Positions 9,320-16,763 of a stretch of DNA of 64,000 nt are shown here, one piece after another; position 1 is the first letter of the stretch, and each line of letters opens with the position of its first letter. The position numbers and the translations under genes are program-made. The notes below the pieces were generated by a model. The model had not been told where the DNA came from, did no database searches, and saw nothing but the letters and a program-made list of their open reading frames with translations. The DNA is from CAYJMQ01 sp964371555. Its GTDB lineage: Bacteria > Bdellovibrionota > JACOXK01 > 2-02-FULL-40-11. The DNA is taken from assembly GCA_964371555.1 (NCBI GenBank), contig CAYJMQ010000003.1, forward strand, positions 6,537-70,536. The letters run 5' to 3'.

Positions 9320-10009
9320 ATGAAATCGTTATTGGCGATTTTGTTTATCATTATTATTGGGATTGGGGGTGGGGGGGGGCTGAGGGCCTCGGATTTGGTT
9401 GAGAGACTTGAGAAAAGTTATCTTTCTATTGAGGATTTTCAGGCAAATTTTGAGCAGATCGAAACCAATGTCCTTTTAAACAGGGTAAAAAAAACAACGG
9501 GGATTATTTATTCTCTCCCCCTTGGCAAGATTTTTTGGCATACCAGGCATCCCTCCCCTCTGAAAGTGATATCCAACGGCAGGGATGTCTGGATGTTTGA
9601 TCCAAAAGTCCCGCAGGTTATACACGAGCGCTGGGAAGGGTTGGACGATCAGACAAGGCTTGCTCTTCTTTTTTTAAGAAGGGAGGGAAAGTTCAAAGAC
9701 CATTTTAAAACTTTTGAAAACCTGAAACAGCAGAAACTCACGCTGATTCCAAAAAAAGCGATCGGTATTTCAAAGATTATCGTGCGGCTTTTTGCTTATC
9801 CGTCAGAGAAAGAGGGGGATACGCATTTATTTTTTAAAAAAATTACCTTTTATTTTCAACTGGAAAGGAAAACCGATCTGATTTTGGAAGTTGTAAAGTT
9901 CAATCAAAAATTAATGCAAAAACATAGAGAGAATCCGATCGATGAAACAATCGACCGCAACTTTGGTTTCATAAATCCCTTGAAAACATTAGAGAAAAAG
10001 TCAAAATAG
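9320..10009 (+). CDS. lolA: LolA-like outer-membrane lipoprotein carrier protein
   Basis: About 229 residues from the ATG at 9320; an in-frame TTG at 9284 would add 12 residues before the signal peptide and is unlikely. The signal peptide is MKSLLAILF followed by an Ile-rich core and five glycines. The mature part fits LolA: SDLVERLEKSYLSIEDFQANFEQ, then GIIYSLPLGKIFWHTRHPSPLKVISNGRDVWMFDP split over two beta strands, and QVIHERW. LolA shuttles lipoproteins across the periplasm. A run of nine G at 9371-9379 sits in the signal peptide codons. The C-terminal half is less typical, so LolA-like is safer than a firm assignment. Confidence 0.8.
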   Translation: MKSLLAILFIIIIGIGGGGGLRASDLVERLEKSYLSIEDFQANFEQIETNVLLNRVKKTTGIIYSLPLGKIFWHTRHPSPLKVISNGRDVWMFDPKVPQVIHERWEGLDDQTRLALLFLRREGKFKDHFKTFENLKQQKLTLIPKKAIGISKIIVRLFAYPSEKEGDTHLFFKKITFYFQLERKTDLILEVVKFNQKLMQKHRENPIDETIDRNFGFINPLKTLEKKSK

Positions 10010-10011
10010 AG

Positions 10012-10039
10012 TTGACATTAAGCAGAGTATTTGCATAAA
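10012..10039 (+). promoter_or_regulatory. Putative sigma-70 promoter of the cold-shock gene
   Basis: A perfect TTGACA at 10012-10017 is followed after 16 bases by CATAAA at 10034-10039. It starts just after the upstream stop codon and leaves a leader of about 130 bases before the cold-shock gene, as is common for csp mRNAs. Confidence 0.5.
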
Positions 10040-10140
10040 GTGGATTTGAAGGATGGGCTCTTTAAGGGTCCAAAGGTATCGTGTGTGGGGTGTCAAAAAG
10101 CACGGCCGCACTGTCCTGATAAAAGCAGTTGTTACAAGGT

Positions 10141-10168
10141 TACTGTGGTTGTTTTACAGTACAGGAGG
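10141..10168 (+). promoter_or_regulatory. Hairpin next to the Shine-Dalgarno of the cold-shock gene
   Basis: TACTGT (10141-10146) pairs with ACAGTA (10156-10161) across a 9-base loop and is followed at once by AGGAGG (10163-10168), the strongest ribosome-binding site in the window. The geometry would allow a temperature- or protein-dependent effect on initiation, which is inference. Confidence 0.4.
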
Positions 10169-10179
10169 TCATTTAAGTT

Positions 10180-10380
10180 ATGGCGAACGGATATGTGAAG
10201 TGGTTCAATGATACAAAGGGATATGGTTTCATTGAACAAGAAGGTGGTCGGGATGTTTTTGTGCATTATTCTGCCATTCAGGGAGAAGGATATAAAACAT
10301 TGTCGGAAGGACAGCTCGTTGAATTTGAAATGGTGGAGGGTCCCAAGGGTCCTCAGGCGACAAGAGTCGCTAAAAAATAA
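10180..10380 (+). CDS. Cold-shock domain protein (CspA family)
   Basis: 66 residues, a single OB-fold cold-shock domain and RNA chaperone. RNP1 is KGYGFI (13-18) and RNP2 is VFVH (26-29); the N-terminal [11 protein letters not shown] is diagnostic. It is monocistronic, with a sigma-70-like promoter, a leader of about 130 bases, a strong AGGAGG site 11 bases before the ATG, and a downstream hairpin with a T run. One of the most certain genes in the window. Confidence 0.98.
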   Translation: MANGYVKWFNDTKGYGFIEQEGGRDVFVHYSAIQGEGYKTLSEGQLVEFEMVEGPKGPQATRVAKK

Positions 10381-10391
10381 CAAGCCCCGGT

Positions 10392-10450
10392 AAAAGCCTT
10401 TCTTAATTTTCTGTTGTCAAAAAGACTCCAAACAAAGAAGGGCTTTTTTT
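10392..10450 (+). terminator. Intrinsic terminator after the cold-shock gene
   Basis: AAAGCCTTTCTT (10393-10404) pairs with AAGAAGGGCTTT (10435-10446) with one G-U pair, followed by a run of T. The loop is long (about 30 bases), but the stem and T run are convincing. Confidence 0.65.
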
Positions 10451-10525
10451 CATCTTATTAGTCCCGATTCATTTGTGATTTTCAAATTTTTGTATTAAGA
10501 GAAGGGCTATGTCTTTGGAATTTTT

Positions 10526-11602
10526 ATGAAAGGACTCATTTTAAGCGGCGGGCATGGCACAAGGCTCCGCCCGATTACTCACACATCGGCAAAGCAGCTT
10601 GTTCCTGTGGCGAATAAACCGATTCTCTTTTATGGCATTGAGGCGCTGAGGGACGCGGGGATCAGGGATATCGGTATCGTTGTTGGGGAAACAAAAGATG
10701 AAATCAGGGGGGCTATTCAGCAAGGGGAAAAATTCGGGGTCAGAATCACCTATATTGAGCAGCCAGAACCGCTCGGTCTTGCCCATGCGGCGCTTACGGC
10801 AGAGCCTTATTTGAAAGATTCTGAATTTATCATGTATCTGGGAGATAATTTAATTAAAGGAGGGGTCAGGGATTTTGTCGAAAAATTTAAAAGGGAACGC
10901 CCCTCCGCTCAGATCCTTCTTGTAAAAGTGCCAAACCCGCAGCAATTTGGAGTGGCAGAGATCGAACATCAAAATGGAGTGACAAGGGTGGTTCGTCTGG
11001 TTGAAAAACCAAAAGATCCCAAAAGCGATTTGGCTCTGGCCGGTGTTTATCTTTTTAATTCTGATATTTTTAAAGCTGCCCGATCGATCGATTTTTCCGG
11101 ACGGGGTGAACTTGAAATTACAGACGCAATTCAATGGCTGATCGATCATCATTACAAAGTGTACTCCGATATTATTAAGGGATGGTGGAAAGACACCGGA
11201 AAATTAGAAGATCTTCTCGAGGCAAATCGGATGATGTGCGATGATCTGGAAGCAAAGATTTTAGGTGTGGTTGATGCGCGATCCAAAATTGAATTCAGGG
11301 TTTTTATCGACGAGGGGGCAGTCATTGAAAACAGCGTCATTCGCGGTCCCTCTATGGTTGGGAAAAATACAAAGATCGTCGATTCTTATGTGGGGCCTTT
11401 TACTTCCATAAATGATCATTGCGAAATCAGAGGGAGTGAGATAGAGCACAGTATCATTCTACAGGGGAGCAAGATTATGAATATTCGTCATCGGATATCG
11501 GACAGTCTGATCGGAAAAAATGTTGAAATTGCCGGCAATGTCCGACGAACGAAGTGTCATCAATTTATGGTTGGCGATAGTTCGAGAATTGAACTGACAT
11601 GA
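10526..11602 (+). CDS. rmlA: Glucose-1-phosphate thymidylyltransferase, long form
   Basis: 358 residues. It forms dTDP-glucose from dTTP and glucose-1-phosphate, the first step to dTDP-rhamnose. The N-terminal nucleotidyltransferase motif is GGHGTRLRPIT (8-18), with KQLVPVANKPI next. It is longer than classical RmlA (about 290) and carries a C-terminal left-handed beta-helix region (about 245-345, for example VIENSVIRGPSMVG and SEIEHSIILQGSK), as in the long form found in actinobacteria and archaea. It overlaps rmlC by 4 bases and opens the rmlACBD operon. Confidence 0.93.
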   Translation: MKGLILSGGHGTRLRPITHTSAKQLVPVANKPILFYGIEALRDAGIRDIGIVVGETKDEIRGAIQQGEKFGVRITYIEQPEPLGLAHAALTAEPYLKDSEFIMYLGDNLIKGGVRDFVEKFKRERPSAQILLVKVPNPQQFGVAEIEHQNGVTRVVRLVEKPKDPKSDLALAGVYLFNSDIFKAARSIDFSGRGELEITDAIQWLIDHHYKVYSDIIKGWWKDTGKLEDLLEANRMMCDDLEAKILGVVDARSKIEFRVFIDEGAVIENSVIRGPSMVGKNTKIVDSYVGPFTSINDHCEIRGSEIEHSIILQGSKIMNIRHRISDSLIGKNVEIAGNVRRTKCHQFMVGDSSRIELT

Positions 11603-12069
11603 TTACAAAGGAATTGATTTCAGGGGTTCAAACAAAAAAACTGACAGTGATCCCTGATGAGCGGGGGCGTTTAATGGAAATCCTTCGTTCGGATGAGGCG
11701 ATTTTTAAAAAATTTGGACAGCTTTATATGACGGCTGCTTCCGACGGTGTCGTGAAAGGATGGCATTATCACAAAGTTCAGTGGGATAACTTTTCTGTGG
11801 TCAGGGGGATGATCAAGCTTGTGCTCTATGACAGCCGATCTGATTCACCGACATATCGCAAGATCAATGAATTCTTCATCGGCGAATATAATCCGCTGCT
11901 GGTTCACATTCCCCCCTATGTCTATCATGGCTTCAAGGGGATCAGTCATCCTGAAGCAATCGTAATTAATTGTCCGACGGAGGTTTATCATTACAAAGAT
12001 CCGGATGAATTTCGTGCCGACCCGCATAATAGTGAAATCCCTTATGACTGGTCACGGCGTGATGGATAA
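11599..12069 (+). CDS. rmlC: dTDP-4-dehydrorhamnose 3,5-epimerase family protein
   Basis: 156 residues, cupin fold, shorter than the usual RmlC (about 180). Seen: DERGRLMEILRSD near the N terminus, KGWHYHKVQWDNFSVVRGMIK split over two strands, with the catalytic-type histidine, VLYDSRSDSPTY, and PPYVYHGFKG. It sits between rmlA and rmlB, so epimerisation at C3 and C5 of dTDP-4-keto-6-deoxyglucose is expected. Its shortness leaves room for a 3-epimerase or isomerase variant. Confidence 0.85.
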   Translation: MITKELISGVQTKKLTVIPDERGRLMEILRSDEAIFKKFGQLYMTAASDGVVKGWHYHKVQWDNFSVVRGMIKLVLYDSRSDSPTYRKINEFFIGEYNPLLVHIPPYVYHGFKGISHPEAIVINCPTEVYHYKDPDEFRADPHNSEIPYDWSRRDG

Positions 12070-12105
12070 AGGCAGGCTTTTTAAAAAGCATCAGATGATC
12101 AAAGC

Positions 12106-13080
12106 ATGAAGCTCTTGGTGACCGGGGGAGCGGGATTTATTGGCTCGGCATTCATTCGCGCGGTTATAAGAGCGCGTCCTTCCTATAAAGCGCTCAATGT
12201 CGATAAACTGACTTACGCCGGGAATCTTAAAAATTTAGAAGAGATTGAAAAATCTGAACAATACTCTTTTTCGAAAACAGATATTGCAAATTACGAGGCC
12301 ATTCGTCACGTTGTTTCGGCATCTCCCCCTGATGCCATTGTCCATTTTGCGGCTGAATCACACGTCGATCGATCGATTCTTAATTCGAGAAATTTTGTAG
12401 ACACAAACATTGTGGGGACGCACACACTTCTCGAAATTGCGCGGGAATTTAAAATAAAGCGATTTGTCCATGTTTCTACGGATGAGGTCTATGGGGCGTT
12501 AGGGGGAGAGGGGTCTTTTACAGAATCTTCTCCGCTTGCGCCGAATAGTCCTTATGCGGCAAGCAAAGCCTCTTCAGATCTTTTGGTTCGTTCCTATTTT
12601 AAAACGTATAGGCTGCCTGTCGTTGTCACAAGATCGGTCAATAATTATGGTCCTTACCAGTATCCTGAAAAGCTGATCCCTCTTTTTATTATCCGGGCGA
12701 TGCAGGATCGCCCCTTGCCCGTTTATGGCGACGGTCTTTATGTGCGGGATTGGATCCACGTTGAAGATCATTGTCTGGCGCTTCTTTCCGTGCTGGAAAA
12801 TGGAAAGGAAGGGGAAATTTATAATATCGGCGCGCGTTGCGAAAAGAAAAATATCGATATCGCGCTTCAGATTCTAAAGATAATGAACAAGCCTCAATCA
12901 TTGGTTCAATATGTCGAGGATCGTCCGGGTCACGACAGACGATATGCGATCGATCCTTCCAAAATTGAACGGGATCTTGGGTGGCGGGCAATGCGTCATC
13001 TTGATGATGAACTCCCGGCTCTCATTCGTTGGTATGAGGAACACGAGCTATGGTGGCAGGGCGCCGAAAAAAAATCTTAG
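12106..13080 (+). CDS. rmlB: dTDP-glucose 4,6-dehydratase
   Basis: 324 residues, extended SDR. Seen: TGGAGFIGS (6-14), the catalytic STDEVYG with T125, D126 and E127, Tyr150 and Lys154 of YAASK, and the substrate-binding RSVNNYGPYQYPEKLIPL and YGDGLYVRDWIHVEDH segments. It forms the 4-keto-6-deoxy intermediate of dTDP-rhamnose. Its last 31 bases overlap the start of rmlD. Confidence 0.97.
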   Translation: MKLLVTGGAGFIGSAFIRAVIRARPSYKALNVDKLTYAGNLKNLEEIEKSEQYSFSKTDIANYEAIRHVVSASPPDAIVHFAAESHVDRSILNSRNFVDTNIVGTHTLLEIAREFKIKRFVHVSTDEVYGALGGEGSFTESSPLAPNSPYAASKASSDLLVRSYFKTYRLPVVVTRSVNNYGPYQYPEKLIPLFIIRAMQDRPLPVYGDGLYVRDWIHVEDHCLALLSVLENGKEGEIYNIGARCEKKNIDIALQILKIMNKPQSLVQYVEDRPGHDRRYAIDPSKIERDLGWRAMRHLDDELPALIRWYEEHELWWQGAEKKS

Positions 13081-13922
13081 TTCTGGGGGGGGAGGGACTT
13101 TTGGGAGCCGAAGTGATTCGGCATTTTTCCAAAGGGGCGTATGACGTCAAAGGGGCGTCTCGTTCAGAACTCGATATAACGAAGGGGCAGGAAGTTGCCA
13201 TTTGGATTGAGCGTCTGCATCCGGATTTTGTCATCAATTGCGCCGCGCTTTCGAATGTCGATTATTGTGAAGAACACCGGGAAGAGGCTTTTCGTGTCAA
13301 TGCGGAAGGGGTCAGGAATATCTGTTGCGTGCTTTCAGAAACCGGAGGGAAGTTGGTTCATATCTCGACCGACTATGTATTCGATGGCGACAAAGGGGCC
13401 TCTTATGAGGAAACAGATTCCGTCAATCCCCGCAGTGTCTATGCGGAAAGTAAGCTAAAAGGGGAAGAGTATGTAGAACGGTTTTTGCCAGAGAGCCTTA
13501 TTGTGCGGGTTCAGTGGCTTTACGGAAGCTGTGGGACAAATTTTTCAAGCCGGGTCATTCGTGAAATTTCAGAATCTTCTTATGTCTCTCCCTATCGTCT
13601 CATCGAAGATCGTGTGGGTTCTCCAACAGATGTTTCAGAAGTAGCCAAGGGATTGGAGGCGCTGATCGCTAAAGATTGCTCGGGGCTTTTTCATCTTTCA
13701 AGCAGCGGCTGCTGTTCGTGGTTTGAATTTGGCAAGATGATATTCGAACTGTGTGGTGATGAGAAAGCTCAAAAGATGATTCAGGCTGTTCGGGAGAAAG
13801 ACATCAGGCGTCCTGCCCACCGGCCACGGTTTTCAGCTTTTTCATGTCATAAATTGCAAAAGGAGACCGGCCACACCCCCTTACATTGGAAAGAGATGCT
13901 TCGGGTTATGATAAAAGGCTAA
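13050..13922 (+). CDS. rmlD: dTDP-4-dehydrorhamnose reductase
   Basis: 290 residues, the final reduction to dTDP-L-rhamnose. Seen: VLGGEGLLGAEV at the N terminus for NAD(P)H, CAALSNVDYCEEH, ISTDYVFDG, YAESKLKGE (YxxxK), and a C-terminal RPxxSAFSCHKL segment. It starts 31 bases inside rmlB, and a run of eight G at 13085-13092 lies in the nucleotide-binding loop. Its end overlaps the convergent phospholipase-like gene by 4 bases. Confidence 0.94.
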   Translation: MVAGRRKKILVLGGEGLLGAEVIRHFSKGAYDVKGASRSELDITKGQEVAIWIERLHPDFVINCAALSNVDYCEEHREEAFRVNAEGVRNICCVLSETGGKLVHISTDYVFDGDKGASYEETDSVNPRSVYAESKLKGEEYVERFLPESLIVRVQWLYGSCGTNFSSRVIREISESSYVSPYRLIEDRVGSPTDVSEVAKGLEALIAKDCSGLFHLSSSGCCSWFEFGKMIFELCGDEKAQKMIQAVREKDIRRPAHRPRFSAFSCHKLQKETGHTPLHWKEMLRVMIKG

Positions 13923-15037
13923 AAGCCCTTGAGAAATTCCTCCCGGGCAAGCTGAATCAGCGATCGACTGTAATAAGCGGTCTTTTTTAAATTCTTGGTT
14001 GTAGTCTCGAGAAAAATTTTCTTTTGTGTCGAAGTCAGGCGGGACTCTTTTTCAAGGGTCTTAATTGGGTAATGCGCCAGCGGGCTTCGCGGCAGATCAA
14101 TCGAGGGATCCAAAAACTTTCTCCCAAAATAGGTATAGCAAAGGTTTCCGATTGTGGTTGAATTATGATTCGAAAAATCAGCCGCATGTTTGGCAATGAG
14201 AAACGCGCTGGAGCTTGCAAAGAAATCGGCTCCCCGGAGCGCAGGGATAAATTTTCTCTCTAATTTCCCGGAGATCTCTTCTTTAAGCCGGTAAACGGCA
14301 TAATCTTCATAGAGATAATGGTAGTTGGAAATGATTTGCGTGGTTCGCGCGACGAATTGTTTAAAATGGAAAATGTCTTCCCATGAGAGAAATCTGGGAG
14401 TCAAAATCTGACTGCTGTGATAAGGCTGCCCCAAATCCTGCACATAATGAAGTGACCAGGCCAAAAAGCGAAACGCCCAATACGGTTCGGAAACGTTATA
14501 GGCCTGCTCGGCGAGGTCATAAAAAATCTGTGCCCGTTTGAGAGCCTCCCCCATCTCTTTCATTGGAACATGAAATGTCCGCCACGGGGCTTTGATCGAC
14601 CACTTTTTAAAATAGAGATGGCGGAAACCCTGGCTTGTCGGGCCTCTGTATCCCCCCATATATTTTTGATCCGGGGAGAGATTTAAATCCTGATCCATTC
14701 CCCAATCGGGTTCATCCGCATAATTGATTAAAATCGCGCTTGCAGATGTCGTTTCACCCGGGTGTGCATACGGGACATTTTTCTTAATGTCTTTGAATCC
14801 GATGACTGTTTTGGGATTCAGTTGATATTGGTTTAAAAAATCGGATTTTGTAAAATCTTTTGAAAAAGCCTTTGCCAGGAATTGTTCAAATGAAGTGATT
14901 TTTATCGGCATCGAAAGCCAGGAGACCTCTTGAACAATAAAGGAAGTCATTAAATCGTGACGTTTCCAGGCAAGGGTTGTGGAGGGAATATGAGTTATGA
15001 AACATATCAGGAGAGCCAAATAATGTTTTTTAGCCAT
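13919..15037 (-). CDS. Exported zinc phospholipase C / S1-P1 nuclease superfamily protein
   Basis: 372 residues with a signal peptide predicted to end after TTLA (23), which would leave Trp24 as the mature N terminus followed by KRHD. A free N-terminal Trp that binds zinc is a hallmark of this superfamily. Further candidate ligands are H197, D201 and H207 in LHYVQDLGQPYH, matching the HxxxD...PxH pattern, and H240/E244 in HYLYE. The protein likely hydrolyses a phosphoester in the periplasm or outside the cell; phospholipid versus nucleic acid cannot be decided. The C-terminal 80 residues are unassigned. Confidence 0.75.
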   Translation of the reverse strand: MAKKHYLALLICFITHIPSTTLAWKRHDLMTSFIVQEVSWLSMPIKITSFEQFLAKAFSKDFTKSDFLNQYQLNPKTVIGFKDIKKNVPYAHPGETTSASAILINYADEPDWGMDQDLNLSPDQKYMGGYRGPTSQGFRHLYFKKWSIKAPWRTFHVPMKEMGEALKRAQIFYDLAEQAYNVSEPYWAFRFLAWSLHYVQDLGQPYHSSQILTPRFLSWEDIFHFKQFVARTTQIISNYHYLYEDYAVYRLKEEISGKLERKFIPALRGADFFASSSAFLIAKHAADFSNHNSTTIGNLCYTYFGRKFLDPSIDLPRSPLAHYPIKTLEKESRLTSTQKKIFLETTTKNLKKTAYYSRSLIQLAREEFLKGF

Positions 15038-15044
15038 TATGAGA

Positions 15045-15073
15045 GTTATAGCGAAGGAAAATGCCCGCGTCCA
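15045..15073 (-). promoter_or_regulatory. Putative promoter placing the start site at the ATG of the phospholipase-like gene
   Basis: On the reverse strand TGGACG (15073-15068) and TATAAC (15050-15045) are 17 bases apart. The hexamer ends 8 bases before the A of the ATG at 15037, so the expected transcript would have almost no leader. Confidence 0.4.
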
Positions 15074-15110
15074 TGTTTTTTGAAAAAAATTGTAAAAGAA
15101 AAAACCGTTA

Positions 15111-15119
15111 TGCTATAGA
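15111..15119 (+). promoter_or_regulatory. Putative extended -10 of the RodZ-like gene
   Basis: TGC followed by TATAGA (15114-15119) forms an extended -10. It ends 9 bases before the ATG at 15128, the fourth codon of the longest reading frame, and it would exclude the ATG at 15119 if used. Confidence 0.3.
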
Positions 15120-15874
15120 TGGAATCTATGGAGACCCTGGGTCAGTTTCTCAAACGCGAAAGGGAAGCGCGAAATATTGCGATAGAAGATGTCGAAAAAA
15201 TCACGAAATATCACCGCTCTAGGATTGATGCGCTGGAAGGGGATCATCACGATCAGTTACCCTCTCCCCCCTATGTCAAGGGGATGCTGCGATCGTTTGC
15301 GAAGTATTATGGTTTGGATATCACAGATCTTTTGATCCGGTATGAAGATTTTTTAAATTCCCAAAAAAAAGAAGCGCCTCTCCCCCCGATGGAGGAAATC
15401 CGGATTCCTTTGTATAAGAAAAAATATTTTCTCGTTTCTGTCTTTTCTATCGCCTTTTTGGTTTCCGCCATGTCGGCGGTTTTTTTAATTCGTCGATCGA
15501 TCCTCAGCCCCGTGTCTGTCGTGCCATCTCCGTCGACCGTAGGTGTCCCATCTCCGCCCCCTCTGATTGTTCAGCCTGTCCCTGTTTCTGACAAGAAGTA
15601 TCGCGTATGGGTAAAGGCTTCCCAGGGTGTTTGGATCAAAGTTCAAATTGATGCGGCTCCCCCTTATCATTTTAATCTTAAAGAAGGGGGATCCGTTCAG
15701 TTAAATGGCAACAAGGCGGTCCGGTTTTTCGTTTCTGACGCGACTGCGCTTAAACTTACTTATAATGATAAAGAGGTTAGCGAAATTCCATCAGGTCCTG
15801 CCACATTTGTATTTCCAGAGAGCGCTATTTCCAAAGAGGCTGGTTTGAGAAAAGAAGAAGAAGCGGATAAATGA
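15119..15874 (+). CDS. rodZ: RodZ-like helix-turn-helix membrane protein (DUF4115)
   Basis: 251 residues. The N-terminal cytoplasmic HTH_25 domain spans about 5-78 (LGQFLKREREARNI, PPYVKGMLRSFAKYYGLD), a single TM helix about 103-124, a Pro/Ser/Val-rich linker about 130-158, and a periplasmic DUF4115 beta domain about 162-235 (VWVKASQGVWIKVQID). RodZ links MreB to the wall-elongation machinery. An internal ATG at 15128 may be the real start. Its 3' end overlaps the convergent kinase-like gene by 50 bases. No mre genes are nearby. Confidence 0.85.
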   Translation: MESMETLGQFLKREREARNIAIEDVEKITKYHRSRIDALEGDHHDQLPSPPYVKGMLRSFAKYYGLDITDLLIRYEDFLNSQKKEAPLPPMEEIRIPLYKKKYFLVSVFSIAFLVSAMSAVFLIRRSILSPVSVVPSPSTVGVPSPPPLIVQPVPVSDKKYRVWVKASQGVWIKVQIDAAPPYHFNLKEGGSVQLNGNKAVRFFVSDATALKLTYNDKEVSEIPSGPATFVFPESAISKEAGLRKEEEADK

Positions 15875-16565
15875 CGACAGCAGTTGCGATTGGAATTGTT
15901 AAATTGTCATCAATTTTTTTCGTTGAAAAAAGCTCCGCGAAAGTGGCTGCCAATCCCCCCGCTACACTCATATAGGGGAGCGCGTTTGAGGTTACGCCAT
16001 AAAGTGTGAGCACCACAAAGATTAAAATGGAACAGACAATGAAACAGGCAAGTGAACCCTGAAGCGATTTTCCTTTAATGATGCTTTCCGTTCCAAATCT
16101 TAAACCGATAATGCAGGCTGCCGCATCGCCAAAAGCGAGGCAAAGAATAGAAAGAATGGCAACAGGCTTTGGAAAGAGGCAGACAACAAGGAAAAAGGCG
16201 AAAACAAAATAAGTCATACTGCTGACAGTTCCAAATTCACGCTTTCGCATGAGTGGACCAAGGAGAGAGACAGCGAGCCGATTCAATGGTCGCCATTTTA
16301 GTCTTAAAATATCGAGGAGAATAACCGGTCCCCCAATCAGAGTAATTAAAAGGAGAGCCGTTTCGCGCTCGGGATAAACAAAGGCATAGAGATATGCCAT
16401 AAAGAGCATCATTCCAACATGCCATAGCTTTCTCAAGGCCTGAATGTCTCCTTTGGTAGCAGGTCCGAATTGGATGAAGGCGCCTTGAGTTAAATGTTTC
16501 GATGTACGCATAGTGTCTCTATAATGAAAGCATTTTCTGTGCCAGAGGAGGATGTCTTCATCCAA
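15825..16565 (-). CDS. Diacylglycerol/polyprenol kinase family protein (CTP-dependent type)
   Basis: 246 residues with about seven membrane helices. It shows the SEC59/DGK1/VTE5 family pattern: RKLWHVG (45-51), GDAAACIIGLRFG (146-158), KGKSLQGS (164-171), and ATFAELFSTKKIDDNLTIP (207-225). Members phosphorylate dolichol, diacylglycerol or phytol with CTP at the membrane. The first 40 residues are not typical; Met19 at 16511 is an alternative start. The substrate is unknown. It converges with the RodZ-like gene with a 50-base overlap. Confidence 0.82.
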   Translation of the reverse strand: MDEDILLWHRKCFHYRDTMRTSKHLTQGAFIQFGPATKGDIQALRKLWHVGMMLFMAYLYAFVYPERETALLLITLIGGPVILLDILRLKWRPLNRLAVSLLGPLMRKREFGTVSSMTYFVFAFFLVVCLFPKPVAILSILCLAFGDAAACIIGLRFGTESIIKGKSLQGSLACFIVCSILIFVVLTLYGVTSNALPYMSVAGGLAATFAELFSTKKIDDNLTIPIATAVVIYPLLLLFSNQPLWK

Positions 16566-16676
16566 TTTTCAAAAAAGGTTAATGATTTCATACTATTATT
16601 GTAAAAGATGTCTTATGGACTATATAATGTCATGTATTGTCATTTAGGGAAGATTATTACTCAGTTTATAGACAGG

Positions 16677-16696
16677 GTGAGAAAGGGGGTTCTCAC
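16677..16696. other. Perfect 7-bp hairpin upstream of selA
   Basis: GTGAGAA (16677-16683) and TTCTCAC (16690-16696) form a perfect stem around AGGGGG. It lies in the 198-base gap between the kinase-like gene and selA, 68 bases before selA. No T run follows, so it is not a standard terminator; the loop could mask a purine-rich site. Confidence 0.4.
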
Positions 16697-16763
16697 TTAT
16701 GTCGGAACCAGCTCACGGTTTTTGCGCTTGATTTTGTAAACATTCCTGATATCCCCATCCATT

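Noticed and set aside
16529..16544. Near-consensus sigma-54 site on the minus strand (TGGCAC-N5-ATGCT) at the start of the polyprenol kinase-like gene
   Set aside because: One mismatch in the -12 element and about one such match is expected by chance in this length; it also lies inside the likely coding region.
16566..16763. Possible tRNA(Sec) or other RNA gene upstream of selA
   Set aside because: A GGTTCC-like loop can be seen on the minus strand, but no acceptor stem or cloverleaf can be built.
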